Source of the DNA: Chitinophagaceae bacterium
GTDB lineage: Bacteria > Bacteroidota > Bacteroidia > Chitinophagales > Chitinophagaceae
NCBI GenBank assembly: GCA_003168265.1
Contig: PMSV01000002.1
Coordinates: 78,950-142,949, forward strand
Direction of reading: 5' to 3'
DNA length: 64,000 nucleotides
Below are positions 27,384-36,644 of the stretch, in pieces. Below the pieces are notes generated by a model. It worked only from the letters and a program-made list of their open reading frames with translations, was not told the DNA's origin and did not search any database. A program made the translations under genes and the position numbers. Position 1 is the stretch's first letter, and each line of letters begins with the position of its first letter.

Positions 27384-27391
27384 TATTTTTG
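27384..27391 (+). promoter_or_regulatory. -7 promoter box of acpP
   Basis: TATTTTTG is an exact TAnnTTTG match, 24 bp before the acpP ATG in an AT-rich region. A TTG at 27350-27352 is too far away for standard -33 spacing. Confidence 0.5.
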
Positions 27392-27415
27392 CAGCCGTAA
27401 CTAAATTTTACAAAC

Positions 27416-27652
27416 ATGTCAGACATTGCTACAAGAGTCAAAAAAATCATTGTTGATAAATTAGGCGTTGAAGAAGCAGAAGTTACTAATGAAGCTTCTT
27501 TTACCAATGACCTGGGCGCAGACTCACTTGATACGGTGGAACTCATCATGGAGTTCGAAAAGGAATTCAATATCTCCATTCCTGATGAACAAGCAGAAAC
27601 CATCACTACAGTAGGTCAAGCCATCGCATACCTGGAAGAACACGCTAAGTAG
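27416..27652 (+). CDS. acpP: Acyl carrier protein
   Basis: This carries fatty-acyl chains on a phosphopantetheine arm during fatty acid synthesis. It has 78 residues with the canonical [12 protein letters not shown] helix; Ser37 is the attachment site. The acidic composition is typical. fabF follows 100 bp downstream and rnc after it, the classic acpP-fabF-rnc order of many bacteria. Confidence 0.97.
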   Translation: MSDIATRVKKIIVDKLGVEEAEVTNEASFTNDLGADSLDTVELIMEFEKEFNISIPDEQAETITTVGQAIAYLEEHAK

Positions 27653-27673
27653 TTAGCTATCTGTTTTTTTCAA

Positions 27674-27681
27674 TACTTTTG
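27674..27681 (+). promoter_or_regulatory. -7 promoter box of fabF
   Basis: TACTTTTG is an exact TAnnTTTG match in the acpP-fabF spacer. It suggests fabF can be transcribed separately from acpP. Confidence 0.4.
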
Positions 27682-27751
27682 TTTCATCCGCCTTTTTAGC
27701 AATTTTGCTTCATTGGCGGATGTATCACTTTTAAAATTTCCGGGCAGCTAT

Positions 27752-29005
27752 ATGGAAGTAAAAAGAGTTGTTGTTACGGGAATCGGCGCATTGACACCCT
27801 TGGGCAATAATGTACAGGAATATTGGAAGGGATTGATAAACGGTGTTTCTGGAGCGGATTTCATCACCCAGTTCGACGCATCTAAATTCAAGACCAGGTT
27901 TGCCTGCGAAATAAAAAATTTTGATCCACTTCAGCATTTCGAAAAAAAAGAAGCCCGCAAATTAGACCGATTTACACAAACAGCCCTTGCCGCCAGTGAC
28001 GAAGCCGTTGCGGATGCATGTATTTCGAAGGAAAGTGTCAACACTGACCGGGTTGGCGTAGTTTTCGCCAGTGGCATTGGAGGAATCACTACTTTTCAGG
28101 AAGAAGTTTCCAATTTTGCCAGAGGCGATGGAACCCCTCGTTTCAACCCTTTTTTCATCCCAAAAATGATTCTCGACATTGCTGCTGGCCATATCTCCAT
28201 GAGACATGGTTTGCGGGGCCCAAATTTTGCTGTGGTCAGCGCCTGCGCTTCATCTACCAATGCAATCATGGAATCCTTCAACCTGATCAGACTGGGCCTG
28301 GCCGATATCATTCTAAGCGGCGGTTCGGAAAGTGTCATCATTGAAGCCGGGGTTGGAGGATTCAATGCCATGAAGGCCATGAGCGAACGCAATGATGACC
28401 CCAAAACGGCAAGCCGGCCCTATGATAAGGACAGAGATGGTTTTGTCATGGGAGAAGCGGCAGCCATCCTGGTCCTGGAGGAGTTGGAACTTGCAAAGGC
28501 TCGTGGAGCAAAAATTTATTGTGAGGTAGCCGGTTGCGGCGCAACTGCCGACGCCCACCATATTACGGCCCCGCATCCCGAAGGATTAGGGGCAAAAAAT
28601 GTAATGATGGCTGCCTTGAGGGATGCGGGCATGCTGGCATCAGACATAGATTATATCAACACCCATGGCACTTCGACCCCTTTGGGAGATATTGCGGAAG
28701 TAAAGGCGGTGATGGATGTTTTCGGAGAACATGCCTACCGGATGAATATCAGTTCCACCAAATCGATGACAGGACATTGCCTTGGCGCCGCTGGTGTAAT
28801 CGAGGCCATCGCCTGCGCAATGAGCGTCGTTCATGATAAGGTCCCACCCACTATCAATCATTTTACGGATGATCCGGGACTGGATCCCAACCTGAATTTT
28901 ACTTTCAATAAAGCCCAGTCCAGGAAAGTCAGAGCTGCTTTAAGCAATACTTTTGGTTTCGGGGGCCATAATGCCTGCGTCATTCTGAAAAAATATCAGG
29001 CCTGA
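27752..29005 (+). CDS. fabF: 3-oxoacyl-[ACP] synthase II
   Basis: FabF elongates acyl-ACP with malonyl-ACP. The 417-residue protein has the Cys-His-His triad at Cys165 (SACASSTNA), His305 (NTHGTSTPLGD) and His342 (GHCLGAAG). I chose the ATG at 27752 (MEVKRVVVTGIG), which matches the family N-terminus. An upstream in-frame TTG at 27713 would add 13 unconserved residues. It partners acpP immediately upstream. Confidence 0.97.
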   Translation: MEVKRVVVTGIGALTPLGNNVQEYWKGLINGVSGADFITQFDASKFKTRFACEIKNFDPLQHFEKKEARKLDRFTQTALAASDEAVADACISKESVNTDRVGVVFASGIGGITTFQEEVSNFARGDGTPRFNPFFIPKMILDIAAGHISMRHGLRGPNFAVVSACASSTNAIMESFNLIRLGLADIILSGGSESVIIEAGVGGFNAMKAMSERNDDPKTASRPYDKDRDGFVMGEAAAILVLEELELAKARGAKIYCEVAGCGATADAHHITAPHPEGLGAKNVMMAALRDAGMLASDIDYINTHGTSTPLGDIAEVKAVMDVFGEHAYRMNISSTKSMTGHCLGAAGVIEAIACAMSVVHDKVPPTINHFTDDPGLDPNLNFTFNKAQSRKVRAALSNTFGFGGHNACVILKKYQA

Positions 29006-29095
29006 AAACTCTATTATGAGAGGCAAAATAAAATTTATTTAGCGTTCCATCGTTTAAAATTTTTTAACTGACCTAAAAATTAGTAGCTTTTCTTC

Positions 29096-29827
29096 GTGGG
29101 AATACTGGAACGCATCATAAGAAATAATTCATCCACCGCATCTTTTAGAAAGCAATTGAAAAACGTACTGGGATTTGCACCCGGAAAAATCATTCTCTAT
29201 AAGACAGCGCTTACGCACCGTTCCCTCAAAGACAAATCCGACGAGAACAATGAAAGGCTTGAATACCTGGGAGATGCCGTTCTGAGCGCCATCATTGCGG
29301 ATTTTCTTTTCAAGAAATACCCTTATAAAGAGGAAGGATTCCTGACAGAAATGCGGAGCAAAATGGTCAACCGCAATCAATTGAACGATATTGCAGTGAA
29401 AATGGGGCTGAAAAAGATCAGCTATTTCAATAAATTCGATAGCTCATTGAAAATGAGCCAAATATTCGGCAATACCCTTGAAGCCGTCGTTGGGGCCATT
29501 TACCTGGACAAGGGTTTTGAGAAAACCAATAAATGGGTCATGGAGCGGGTGATCCAACCTTATTTGTTTCTTGAGGATCTTGAGGCACTTGAGATAAATC
29601 ACAAGAATAAATTGTACGGCTGGGCCAACAAGAACAGCAAAAACCTGGAATTCGAGACCCTCGATGAACACATGGAGGCCGGAAGAAGGCTTTTTACTGT
29701 AGGGGCTGTTGTGGACGGCCAAATATTGGCCCAGGGAAAGGCATATAATAAAAAAGACGCCAGCCAGATTGCCGCTCAGGTCGCAATAGATAAGCTGGGT
29801 TTAAATAAGAATCTGGTCGAGGAATAG
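29096..29827 (+). CDS. rnc: Ribonuclease III
   Basis: RNase III cleaves double-stranded RNA in rRNA processing and gene regulation. The 243-residue protein has the catalytic signature ERLEYLGDAVLS at about 53-64, a downstream acidic helix, and a C-terminal double-stranded-RNA-binding domain (about 175-240, ending AYNKKDASQIAAQVAIDKL). The start is a GTG at 29096; no suitable ATG precedes it in frame. A -7-like TAGCTTTT sits 3 bp upstream. Confidence 0.95.
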   Translation: MGILERIIRNNSSTASFRKQLKNVLGFAPGKIILYKTALTHRSLKDKSDENNERLEYLGDAVLSAIIADFLFKKYPYKEEGFLTEMRSKMVNRNQLNDIAVKMGLKKISYFNKFDSSLKMSQIFGNTLEAVVGAIYLDKGFEKTNKWVMERVIQPYLFLEDLEALEINHKNKLYGWANKNSKNLEFETLDEHMEAGRRLFTVGAVVDGQILAQGKAYNKKDASQIAAQVAIDKLGLNKNLVEE

Positions 29828-30153
29828 GCTCAAAAAATTTTCAAATATCAAAAAAAATTATTTACTTAGTAGTAAATTTGATATATTTATATATCGCACT
29901 CCCCCAGTTTAAAGAACTTTCGTCTCTAATAGATTCCCTAACTCCTTTGAAAGACGATCTATATCTTTTTTTTCAATACATTCGTACCGCTTACCGCCTG
30001 GTCAAATGAGGCATCGCCATCTAACCAGCATGATATGTCTAATTGTTTGATTATTAGCGGTTGGTACATCAAATCCATCCTTAGGATACCTCGCCACAAA
30101 TCCACATACTATGGTTTACCCTTAACCACATTTTTTAAATTAATGCATTTAGT
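29828..30153. other. Intergenic region downstream of rnc
   Basis: These 326 AT-rich bases hold a TAnnTTTG match (TAAATTTG, 29873-29880), which could drive the secreted-protein gene at 30154 with a leader of about 270 bases. I see no tRNA, repeat or convincing small gene. Confidence 0.4.
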
Positions 30154-31233
30154 ATGAAAAAGCTTTACTTTCTGGCTACTGTATTGATCTTTGGATTAAC
30201 AGGTATAGTTTCAGCACAGTATACTGCCACAAATTCCGGATACTGGAGCAATACCGTTACCTGGGCTCCTGGAACATTTCCTTCTACAATTTGTAATAAT
30301 TGTACAATCACAATCAATGCAGGCATCATTGTGCAATTGGATGAACATGTCGAATTGGCCGGAAATACCGTATTCACCCTTCAGGATGGAGCGGAAATCG
30401 TCATCGGAGCCAGCACAGGCACTTCGATCACTACCGGATATAATATCGTTATGGATACCCTTCCCGGTAACTCAACGATTGTGCTATCCACTCCCACCAG
30501 CGCGATCATTGCTTCTGCTGCAAGCACTTATGATGGGGTTTTTATCGGGCCATTTCCAAGCTCACTTTATCAGAAAATCATCGGCAATCCCCCCACTTTA
30601 TTCCTGGGGGGAGAAGCGAGTGGAACCGCACCTGCCGCTTATGGTACAGAGCTGACTGGTTCCCATGTATTGTTTTCCGGCGGAACCCTGCCTCTAGTGC
30701 TCGCCAGTTTCACCGCTTCGCTTGACAATAACCAATCATTGGTCTCTTGGACTACTTCTCAGGAATCCAATCTCAAGGTTTTTGAAGTGCTCCGCAGCGG
30801 AGATGGGACCAATTGGGTAACGATCGGTTCGGTACCGGCCAAAGGCAATTCTTCCACAGCTACCAATTATTCTTTCACCGATGCTTCGCCGCTTCCCGGA
30901 AATAACTATTACAGACTCGAATCGGTGGACGAGGATCTGCATGTTGCACTGTCGAATGTGGCGCTTGTACAATCTTCCCTGATCCGCGGTCTGCGTATTG
31001 TCAATCCGGCCAGGGGCTTTGTTCAGGTGATCCTGGGTTCCGATATTGGATCAAAGGTCACTTTGCGCCTGTTCAATGAGAATGGCCAGTTAATGCAGGA
31101 AAAACCAGTCAGCAACGGTGCAAATTCTACAGTGATGTTCCCTGTAAACACCTATCCCAGTGGCATTTATACACTATCAGTGCAATCCTCCGGTGGTTCC
31201 AACAGCAGTTTCCGCGTGTTGATCACCAATTGA
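30154..31233 (+). CDS. Secreted T9SS cargo protein, first of three
   Basis: The 359-residue protein has a signal peptide (about 1-21, ending VSAQ). A Cys-pair motif CNNCTITIN starts a beta-rich region with rising ladder-like strands to about residue 180. A fibronectin/Ig-like domain follows (LASFTASLDNNQSLVSWTTSQE). The C-terminal T9SS sorting domain starts at LRIVNPARGFVQVIL and ends FRVLITN. By family knowledge it is exported through T9SS and released or anchored at the surface. There is no enzymatic motif. It shares its design with the protein at 32840. Confidence 0.8.
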   Translation: MKKLYFLATVLIFGLTGIVSAQYTATNSGYWSNTVTWAPGTFPSTICNNCTITINAGIIVQLDEHVELAGNTVFTLQDGAEIVIGASTGTSITTGYNIVMDTLPGNSTIVLSTPTSAIIASAASTYDGVFIGPFPSSLYQKIIGNPPTLFLGGEASGTAPAAYGTELTGSHVLFSGGTLPLVLASFTASLDNNQSLVSWTTSQESNLKVFEVLRSGDGTNWVTIGSVPAKGNSSTATNYSFTDASPLPGNNYYRLESVDEDLHVALSNVALVQSSLIRGLRIVNPARGFVQVILGSDIGSKVTLRLFNENGQLMQEKPVSNGANSTVMFPVNTYPSGIYTLSVQSSGGSNSSFRVLITN

Positions 31234-31255
31234 TAAAGAAATAAGATCTTTTTAG

Positions 31256-31286
31256 AAAGGGCCCAGTATCGCTGGGCCCTTTTTTT
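31256..31286 (+). terminator. Strong Rho-independent terminator
   Basis: A perfect 11-bp stem (AAAGGGCCCAG with CTGGGCCCTTT) around the 5-base loop TATCG runs into a T-tract. It ends the transcript of the first T9SS cargo gene. Confidence 0.9.
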
Positions 31287-31472
31287 CAAGGTATTTGACC
31301 TGGCCTTTTGCTTCGGATAGAGAGGAGAAGAATTCAGGTGGATCCCCCATTCAGCATTTTCGATACCGTTGAATTCCTCTTCCAGCTTAGGCTTGGACAT
31401 AATAAACCCCACCCTTTGGAGTTATTAGGTTAGAGCGCAGTATCCAATTATCCATGCGACAAAACCAATCGT

Positions 31473-32612
31473 ATGAAAACTTCATGGAAGTCCGTGTACC
31501 TGATGATTCCGATGGTCATTTTCGGTACACTTCCGGCCCTTTCCCAATGCAACGGCATATCTCAAAGCATGAGCTTTGACACCGTGATGATAGGAACGGG
31601 CAATAGCTCTCATTTAATCACCCTTTCTCAGTTTGATCCTTCTATTGGCACTCTTTATGCCACAAATATCAATTCTACCATTTCTGTCAATTATGGATTT
31701 TCCTTGGGAAATATACTGGATACGCCGGTGAATTTTTCGGTTACTGTGGGCCGGTATGATTCCTTCTACAGTTCAGCCCTGAGCGCTCCCCATGCCAACC
31801 TGGTAAATACGCGACTTGGCAGCTATCTGTTGAATCCGGGAGATACAATCACTGAAGCACCCTCGGATATCCTCTATCGCTATCAGATTAATGATAGCAT
31901 TATATCCGATATTGCTCCTTTTCTTGGTACAAATACCATACAATTCAAGTACAGACCTATCACCTATACAAATCTTACAGGCAGCGAGCTCTATTATTAC
32001 AGCGCTTCGGCAAGCGATACCGTACATTTTACCATCACTTATTATTATTGCAGTAATACGGTACTTGCCAATCAGATTGGAAGTTTTTCGGCCCAAAAGG
32101 AAGGCAGTCAGGTGAGGCTTATATGGAATAGTCCGGCCAGCCAGTCCGGCATGAATTTCGAAGTGGAAGAAGGAACCGGCAGCAATCTTTTAAATCCGGT
32201 GGCCCTTGTAGCTGCGGAAACCGACGACAGTGTCTACTCATATAATTATTTTCTTAGTCCAAACGATCAGGGCATGCTTTATTTCAGATTAAAGATCATC
32301 AGTAGTACGGGACAGGTAAGCTATTCCGAGATCCGTATTGTAGATGTTTCAATAACTTCCGTAAATGGCCAATTTGCAGTTTATCCGAACCCCAATGCGG
32401 GTCATCTGAATATTTCTTTTCCGGATCAGGGTGATTGGTCTATCGGTATCTACGCTGTTACCGGCAATCTGATTGAATTTTCAAAGGCATTTCATTGCAC
32501 CCAGACCGTGGTCGACCTGCCGGCCGGGCTTAGTTCAGGCGTATATTTTATAAGGGCCTGCAATATAGAAACCGGAGAAAAGATCAATCAGTCCATCCTC
32601 TATAAGCACTAA
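31473..32612 (+). CDS. Secreted T9SS cargo protein, second of three
   Basis: The 379-residue protein has a signal peptide (about 1-25, ending LSQ). A Thr/Ser/Tyr-rich beta region to about 200 holds few charged residues. An Ig/fibronectin-like domain follows (QVRLIWNSPASQSGMNFEVEEG). The C-terminal T9SS domain reads FAVYPNPNAGHLNISF and ends with GVYFIRA and INQSILYKH. It differs from its two neighbours in the N-terminal half but has the same C-terminal layout. The function is unknown; a surface adhesin or matrix protein is a guess. Confidence 0.78.
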   Translation: MKTSWKSVYLMIPMVIFGTLPALSQCNGISQSMSFDTVMIGTGNSSHLITLSQFDPSIGTLYATNINSTISVNYGFSLGNILDTPVNFSVTVGRYDSFYSSALSAPHANLVNTRLGSYLLNPGDTITEAPSDILYRYQINDSIISDIAPFLGTNTIQFKYRPITYTNLTGSELYYYSASASDTVHFTITYYYCSNTVLANQIGSFSAQKEGSQVRLIWNSPASQSGMNFEVEEGTGSNLLNPVALVAAETDDSVYSYNYFLSPNDQGMLYFRLKIISSTGQVSYSEIRIVDVSITSVNGQFAVYPNPNAGHLNISFPDQGDWSIGIYAVTGNLIEFSKAFHCTQTVVDLPAGLSSGVYFIRACNIETGEKINQSILYKH

Positions 32613-32839
32613 TTAACCAATCTCTGATAAGGGCTTGTATATTCAAAAAACCCGACTTATATTTATGCCCGTTCCTCCAGTGGAATAGCTCGCTTACTGA
32701 ATTTCCGATCCTATTTATTTACTGCAAATTGTTGATTGGACAATCCTCTTTAAAATCTCTCTGAAATTCATTTCCAAGGAATGGCCAGCCCATTGTTGAT
32801 GGATCCCTTCATCTGTGAACCTTTAATGTCCTTTCTGGT

Positions 32840-34030
32840 ATGCCAAAATTTTACAAATCAGTTTTACTGTTGGCCATAGGTTTATTATTCATGTTTACCT
32901 GTTTTTCCCAAATCAGTTGGATAAATAACGGAGGAAACCCCGGAGAAGGAAATTTTACAATTTCCGGAACGGGTGCCGTTTCCAGCCTGGATACAGCAGG
33001 TGATATCGCATTTGCAAAGCATGTTTCCCCCGACGGAATCTATTATACCTGCAATAATTGTGCGATCAATATTGAAATTTCAGGCCAGTTCACAATTGAC
33101 TATCCGTTATATTTATTTAATTCTGCTATCTATATCGGCAAGACAGGGATTGGAAATGTCAATTCAACGGCCAGCTTTTACGTGGAGGGAAGTTTGACCA
33201 ATTCAAGACAGGCTCTATACCTGGATGGAAACTCCTCTTTGCAATTGGTCAGTTCAGGTAATTTCATTTCCCTGCAAAGCTCCCCGACAGCTTTCATTTA
33301 TTATAATTTTCAAGGCAATGAGAACAGCCTGGCGCCTGCGGGCACCCTCCAGTTTACGGGCACCCAGACCTATCCCCTTTGTGGTAATAGTTCAACAGGA
33401 ACCATTGCCTACAGTTGTTCCTCGGGTCTGGCCAATGGGCCTTCAATTCTTACGGCCAACGGCTTTACCGCTTCCGTTGCGCTTCCCATAGTGCTGGTGG
33501 AATTCACGGCCGACCTGGTCTCCAATAATAGTGTTGTCATGAATTGGAGCACCCAGACGGAAACCAATCTAGGTTATTTCACTGTCGAAAGAAGCACCGA
33601 TGGAGCCAACTGGAATGCTATCGGAACGGTTGTGGCAGTCGGCAATTCTCAAGTGGAATCCAATTATACCTTTAGGGACAATGGTCCTTTCCCTGGCTCC
33701 AATTATTACAGGCTGGGCGTCACTGACCTGGATAATAAGTCCGGCTTTACACAGACGCAATTGGTGGAGAAGCCCGTAACTTCCGTTTTCAGGATATTTC
33801 CTAATCCGGCAAGAAATTACACGGATGTATCGATAAGCAACGGCCAGTATGGAACCTTAAAACTGCTCAGCATATATGGTCAGGTCCTGCAACAACAAAA
33901 TGTCAGCGTCGCCAATGCAGGGACGACATTCAATTTCTCCATGGCTAATTATCCGGCAGGAAATTATCTGATTGAATTTCTCGGGCCCAACGGCGCAAAA
34001 CAAAACAGTCTGCTGACCCTTCTGCATTGA
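32840..34030 (+). CDS. Secreted T9SS cargo protein, third of three
   Basis: The 396-residue protein has a signal peptide (about 1-23, ending FSQ). A CNNCAINIEISG motif and a beta-ladder-like region run to about 170, then an Ig/fibronectin-like domain (VEFTADLVSNNSVVMNWSTQTE). A T9SS C-terminal domain follows (FRIFPNPARNYTDVSIS to ENSLLTLLH-like end). Domain order and the CNNC motif match the protein at 30154, so the two are probably diverged tandem paralogues. There is no catalytic motif. Confidence 0.8.
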   Translation: MPKFYKSVLLLAIGLLFMFTCFSQISWINNGGNPGEGNFTISGTGAVSSLDTAGDIAFAKHVSPDGIYYTCNNCAINIEISGQFTIDYPLYLFNSAIYIGKTGIGNVNSTASFYVEGSLTNSRQALYLDGNSSLQLVSSGNFISLQSSPTAFIYYNFQGNENSLAPAGTLQFTGTQTYPLCGNSSTGTIAYSCSSGLANGPSILTANGFTASVALPIVLVEFTADLVSNNSVVMNWSTQTETNLGYFTVERSTDGANWNAIGTVVAVGNSQVESNYTFRDNGPFPGSNYYRLGVTDLDNKSGFTQTQLVEKPVTSVFRIFPNPARNYTDVSISNGQYGTLKLLSIYGQVLQQQNVSVANAGTTFNFSMANYPAGNYLIEFLGPNGAKQNSLLTLLH

Positions 34031-34041
34031 TCCGGAAGAGA

Positions 34042-34446
34042 TTAAATTTTATTTTCCATGCACAATTCAACCAGGAGGCCGCCTGTCGTTTTGGGATGCA
34101 GGAAGCAAACCATTTTATTGTCGGCGCCGGGCATGGGCAGGCTATTGATCAGTTTAAAACCCAGTCCTTCCAACCTCTTCATTTCCGAACGGATATCGCT
34201 TACTTCAAACGCTATATGGTGAATCCCTTCCCCTTTCTTTTCTATATATTGGGCGATGACACCTGTATCATCGAGGCTTTCGAGCAATTCAATCTTGGTT
34301 TTACCTGTTCGGAAAAAAGCAGTCTGCACTTTTTCTGATTCAACCTCCTCCTTCTTATAACATTCGGTATTGAGCAGTTTTTCGAAGAGGGGGATGGACT
34401 GATCCAGGTTCTTTACAGCAATACCTATATGTTCAACATGGGTCAT
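34042..34446 (-). CDS. mce: Methylmalonyl-CoA epimerase
   Basis: This interconverts (R)- and (S)-methylmalonyl-CoA in propionate metabolism. The 134-residue vicinal-oxygen-chelate protein has HVEHIGIAVKNLDQSIPLFEKLL at its start and metal ligands in EGIHHIAFEVSD and the C-terminal LLVELCM. I chose the ATG at 34446; the open frame extends to 34494 without similarity. Methylmalonyl-CoA mutase subunits are not in the window. Its 3' end is 11 bp from the convergent T9SS gene. Confidence 0.9.
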   Translation of the reverse strand: MTHVEHIGIAVKNLDQSIPLFEKLLNTECYKKEEVESEKVQTAFFRTGKTKIELLESLDDTGVIAQYIEKKGEGIHHIAFEVSDIRSEMKRLEGLGFKLINSLPMPGADNKMVCFLHPKTTGGLLVELCMENKI

Positions 34447-34550
34447 CAAGGAAGTTTTTGTAAAAATAATGAATGTCGGGATGCCATGAATCAATCTTAA
34501 CTTTAGTATCGGTGATGTCCATGGAGCCGAAAACCTTTAACCAGTCACTT

Positions 34551-34967
34551 ATGGCAAAAAATAAAACTACCGAAACCTCTCTCAATGTTGGTGAATTTAT
34601 AGGCACGATTAAGGGTGAGACAAAACGTGAGGATAGTCTTGCTCTTATCCGGATAATAAAAAAACAAACAGGACTCGAGCCGAAAATCTGGGGTTCAAGT
34701 ATAATAGGATTTGGCAGCTATCATTACAAATACGAAAGCGGACACGAAGGGGATTGCCCGCTTTTGGGATTTTCACCCAGAGCGGAGGCAATTGTCCTCT
34801 ATTTTTGCAGCCAATTTGAAAAACGCGAAGAACTACTTGAAAAATTAGGGAAGCACAAAACGGGGAAGGGCTGCGTTTATGTGAAAAAACTCTCTGACAT
34901 CGATATTGAGATTCTCCAAAAAATGATTGCAAATCATATGAAGCAGATGCGGGAAATTTATATATAA
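34551..34967 (+). CDS. DUF1801 domain protein
   Basis: The 138-residue protein begins MAKNKTTETSLNVGEFIG, the usual DUF1801 beginning, and contains KIWGSSIIGFGSYHYKYESG and CVYVKKLSDIDIEILQKMI. The biochemical role of the family is not established. I chose the ATG at 34551; ATGs at 34515 and 34521 and an open frame to 34473 are alternatives. It sits 20 bp upstream of a second, more divergent DUF1801-type gene. Confidence 0.8.
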   Translation: MAKNKTTETSLNVGEFIGTIKGETKREDSLALIRIIKKQTGLEPKIWGSSIIGFGSYHYKYESGHEGDCPLLGFSPRAEAIVLYFCSQFEKREELLEKLGKHKTGKGCVYVKKLSDIDIEILQKMIANHMKQMREIYI

Positions 34968-34987
34968 GGATCGCAAATTAAAAAAAT

Positions 34988-35389
34988 ATGGATGAAAAAA
35001 TCAACAGCTATATAGCATCCCAACCTCAGGGCAGATGGAGTATCCTAGCTGCCTTACATGCGATAATTCTTGAAGAGGACAAAACTGTTATAGCAGCGAT
35101 TGCACCAATGATGGGAAAAGAAATGATAGTTTACAAAAGCAGCGGAGCAATGAAATATGGGCTCGCCAGCGGGAAAAATCACATGTCATTTCATGTTTTA
35201 CCCATGTATGCTTCAAAGCCAATTTTCGAAAAGTATAAATCGGTCTTAAATGAGGCGAATTTTCAAAAGGGTTGCATCAATTTCGACAAGGCTGAGAAAA
35301 TGCCATTGGATAAAGTCCGTCAATTGGTCAATTATTCTTCCAAAGTTGATCTGCTAAAAATTCGGGAAGAGTATCAAAAGAAGAAATAA
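34988..35389 (+). CDS. DUF1801/YdhG-like protein
   Basis: The 133-residue protein shows the family features ALHAIILEEDKTVIAAIAPMMGKEMIVYKSSGAMKYGLA, MSFHVLPMY and CINFDKAEKMPLDKVRQLV. It has no signal peptide or membrane segment, so it is cytoplasmic. It is probably co-transcribed with the neighbouring DUF1801 gene. No enzymatic function can be assigned. Confidence 0.78.
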   Translation: MDEKINSYIASQPQGRWSILAALHAIILEEDKTVIAAIAPMMGKEMIVYKSSGAMKYGLASGKNHMSFHVLPMYASKPIFEKYKSVLNEANFQKGCINFDKAEKMPLDKVRQLVNYSSKVDLLKIREEYQKKK

Positions 35390-35432
35390 TCATGGCCCAA
35401 GGTTCAAAATTAATTACCTGATTGTTTCTGAC

Positions 35433-35440
35433 TAATTTTG
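35433..35440 (+). promoter_or_regulatory. -7 promoter box of the cysteine desulfurase gene
   Basis: TAATTTTG is an exact TAnnTTTG match ending 4 bp before the ATG at 35445. The spacing points to a leaderless message. Confidence 0.5.
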
Positions 35441-35444
35441 CATC

Positions 35445-36617
35445 ATGATCCAAAAGCCTGTTTACCTGGATTATAATGCTACTACTCCCTGCGATCCTGA
35501 GGTCCTGGAACGCATGCTGCCCTATTTCAGTCGGCATTTTGGCAATGCGGCCAGCCGGAACCATGCTTTTGGCTGGGTGGCAGAGGAAGCGGTGAGCCAG
35601 GCCAGGGAACAGATTGCTTCCCTGATCCATGCAGAACCTTCGGAGATTTATTTCACTTCGGGAGCTACAGAATCTGTAAATCTGGCCTTGAAGGGATTGT
35701 ATGAAATGTATGGGACCAACCGCAGCCATATTATTACCGTCAGTACGGAACATCAGGCGGTTCTGGACACTTGCCGGCACCTGGAAAAACTTGGTGCCCG
35801 GATCAGTTATCTTTCCGTTGATGCTGAAGGGCTGATCGACCTGGATGAACTAGATTCCCTAATTACAGATCAGACCCTGGTAATCGCCATTATGTATGCC
35901 AATAATGAAACGGGCGTAATACAGCCCGTCGAGGAAATTGGTCGAATTGCAAAGAAAAGGAACCTGTTTTTCTTCAGCGACGCCACACAAGCCCTGGGAA
36001 AGGTTCCTGTGGATGTGAATCGGGATGGGATCGATCTGATGGCCATAAATGCTCATAAACTTTATGGACCAAAGGGCATTGGGGGAATTTTTTTACGCAG
36101 GCGTTCTCCCAGGGTCCGGATCTACCCTCAAATGGATGGTGGTGGCCATGAAAAGGGGATCAGGAGTGGCACGCTGAATATTCCTGGAATTGTGGGTTTC
36201 GGTAAAGCCTGTGAACTCGCTGGTCAAATGGATACAAAACAGGTGACTTCCCTTCGGGAATTGAGGGACAGGTTGGAAAGCGGGATTCTTGATCTCGCGG
36301 GTGGCGCAACGATTAACGGTAAAAATGCCCCGCGGCTGTCCAATACCAGCAATATTTGCTTTTCCGGTTCCGAGGTAAGGGACGATGGAATGCTATCCGC
36401 TCTTTCCAAATCGGTGGCTGTTTCCTCTGGTTCGGCTTGCAGTTCGGCTTCCCAGCATCCGAGCCATGTATTGAAAGCCATGGGATTAACAGATAGGGAG
36501 GCCTATGCTTCCATTCGGTTTTCTGTTGGCAGGTTCAGTTATATTGAAGAGATCGATTTTGCTATAGAACAGGTTGGCAAGGTATTAGAAGGATTGAGGA
36601 AGGTGCGGATAAACTAA
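35445..36617 (+). CDS. Cysteine desulfurase (NifS/IscS class)
   Basis: This PLP enzyme releases sulfur from cysteine for Fe-S clusters and other thio-cofactors. The 390-residue protein begins with VYLDYNATTPCDPEV. The PLP Lys205 is in INAHKLYGPKGIGG and the persulfide-forming Cys332 is in SSGSACSSASQHPS. The longer Cys-loop marks the group I (IscS/NifS) type. An A-type carrier gene follows after 27 bp, so the pair probably serves Fe-S assembly. No IscU-type scaffold gene is adjacent. Confidence 0.93.
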   Translation: MIQKPVYLDYNATTPCDPEVLERMLPYFSRHFGNAASRNHAFGWVAEEAVSQAREQIASLIHAEPSEIYFTSGATESVNLALKGLYEMYGTNRSHIITVSTEHQAVLDTCRHLEKLGARISYLSVDAEGLIDLDELDSLITDQTLVIAIMYANNETGVIQPVEEIGRIAKKRNLFFFSDATQALGKVPVDVNRDGIDLMAINAHKLYGPKGIGGIFLRRRSPRVRIYPQMDGGGHEKGIRSGTLNIPGIVGFGKACELAGQMDTKQVTSLRELRDRLESGILDLAGGATINGKNAPRLSNTSNICFSGSEVRDDGMLSALSKSVAVSSGSACSSASQHPSHVLKAMGLTDREAYASIRFSVGRFSYIEEIDFAIEQVGKVLEGLRKVRIN

Positions 36618-36644
36618 GTGATGGTTTAAATTGTAATCTATATC

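Noticed and set aside
27713..27751. Upstream TTG extension of fabF
   Set aside because: The added 13 residues are not part of the conserved FabF N-terminus, while the ATG at 27752 gives the standard beginning.
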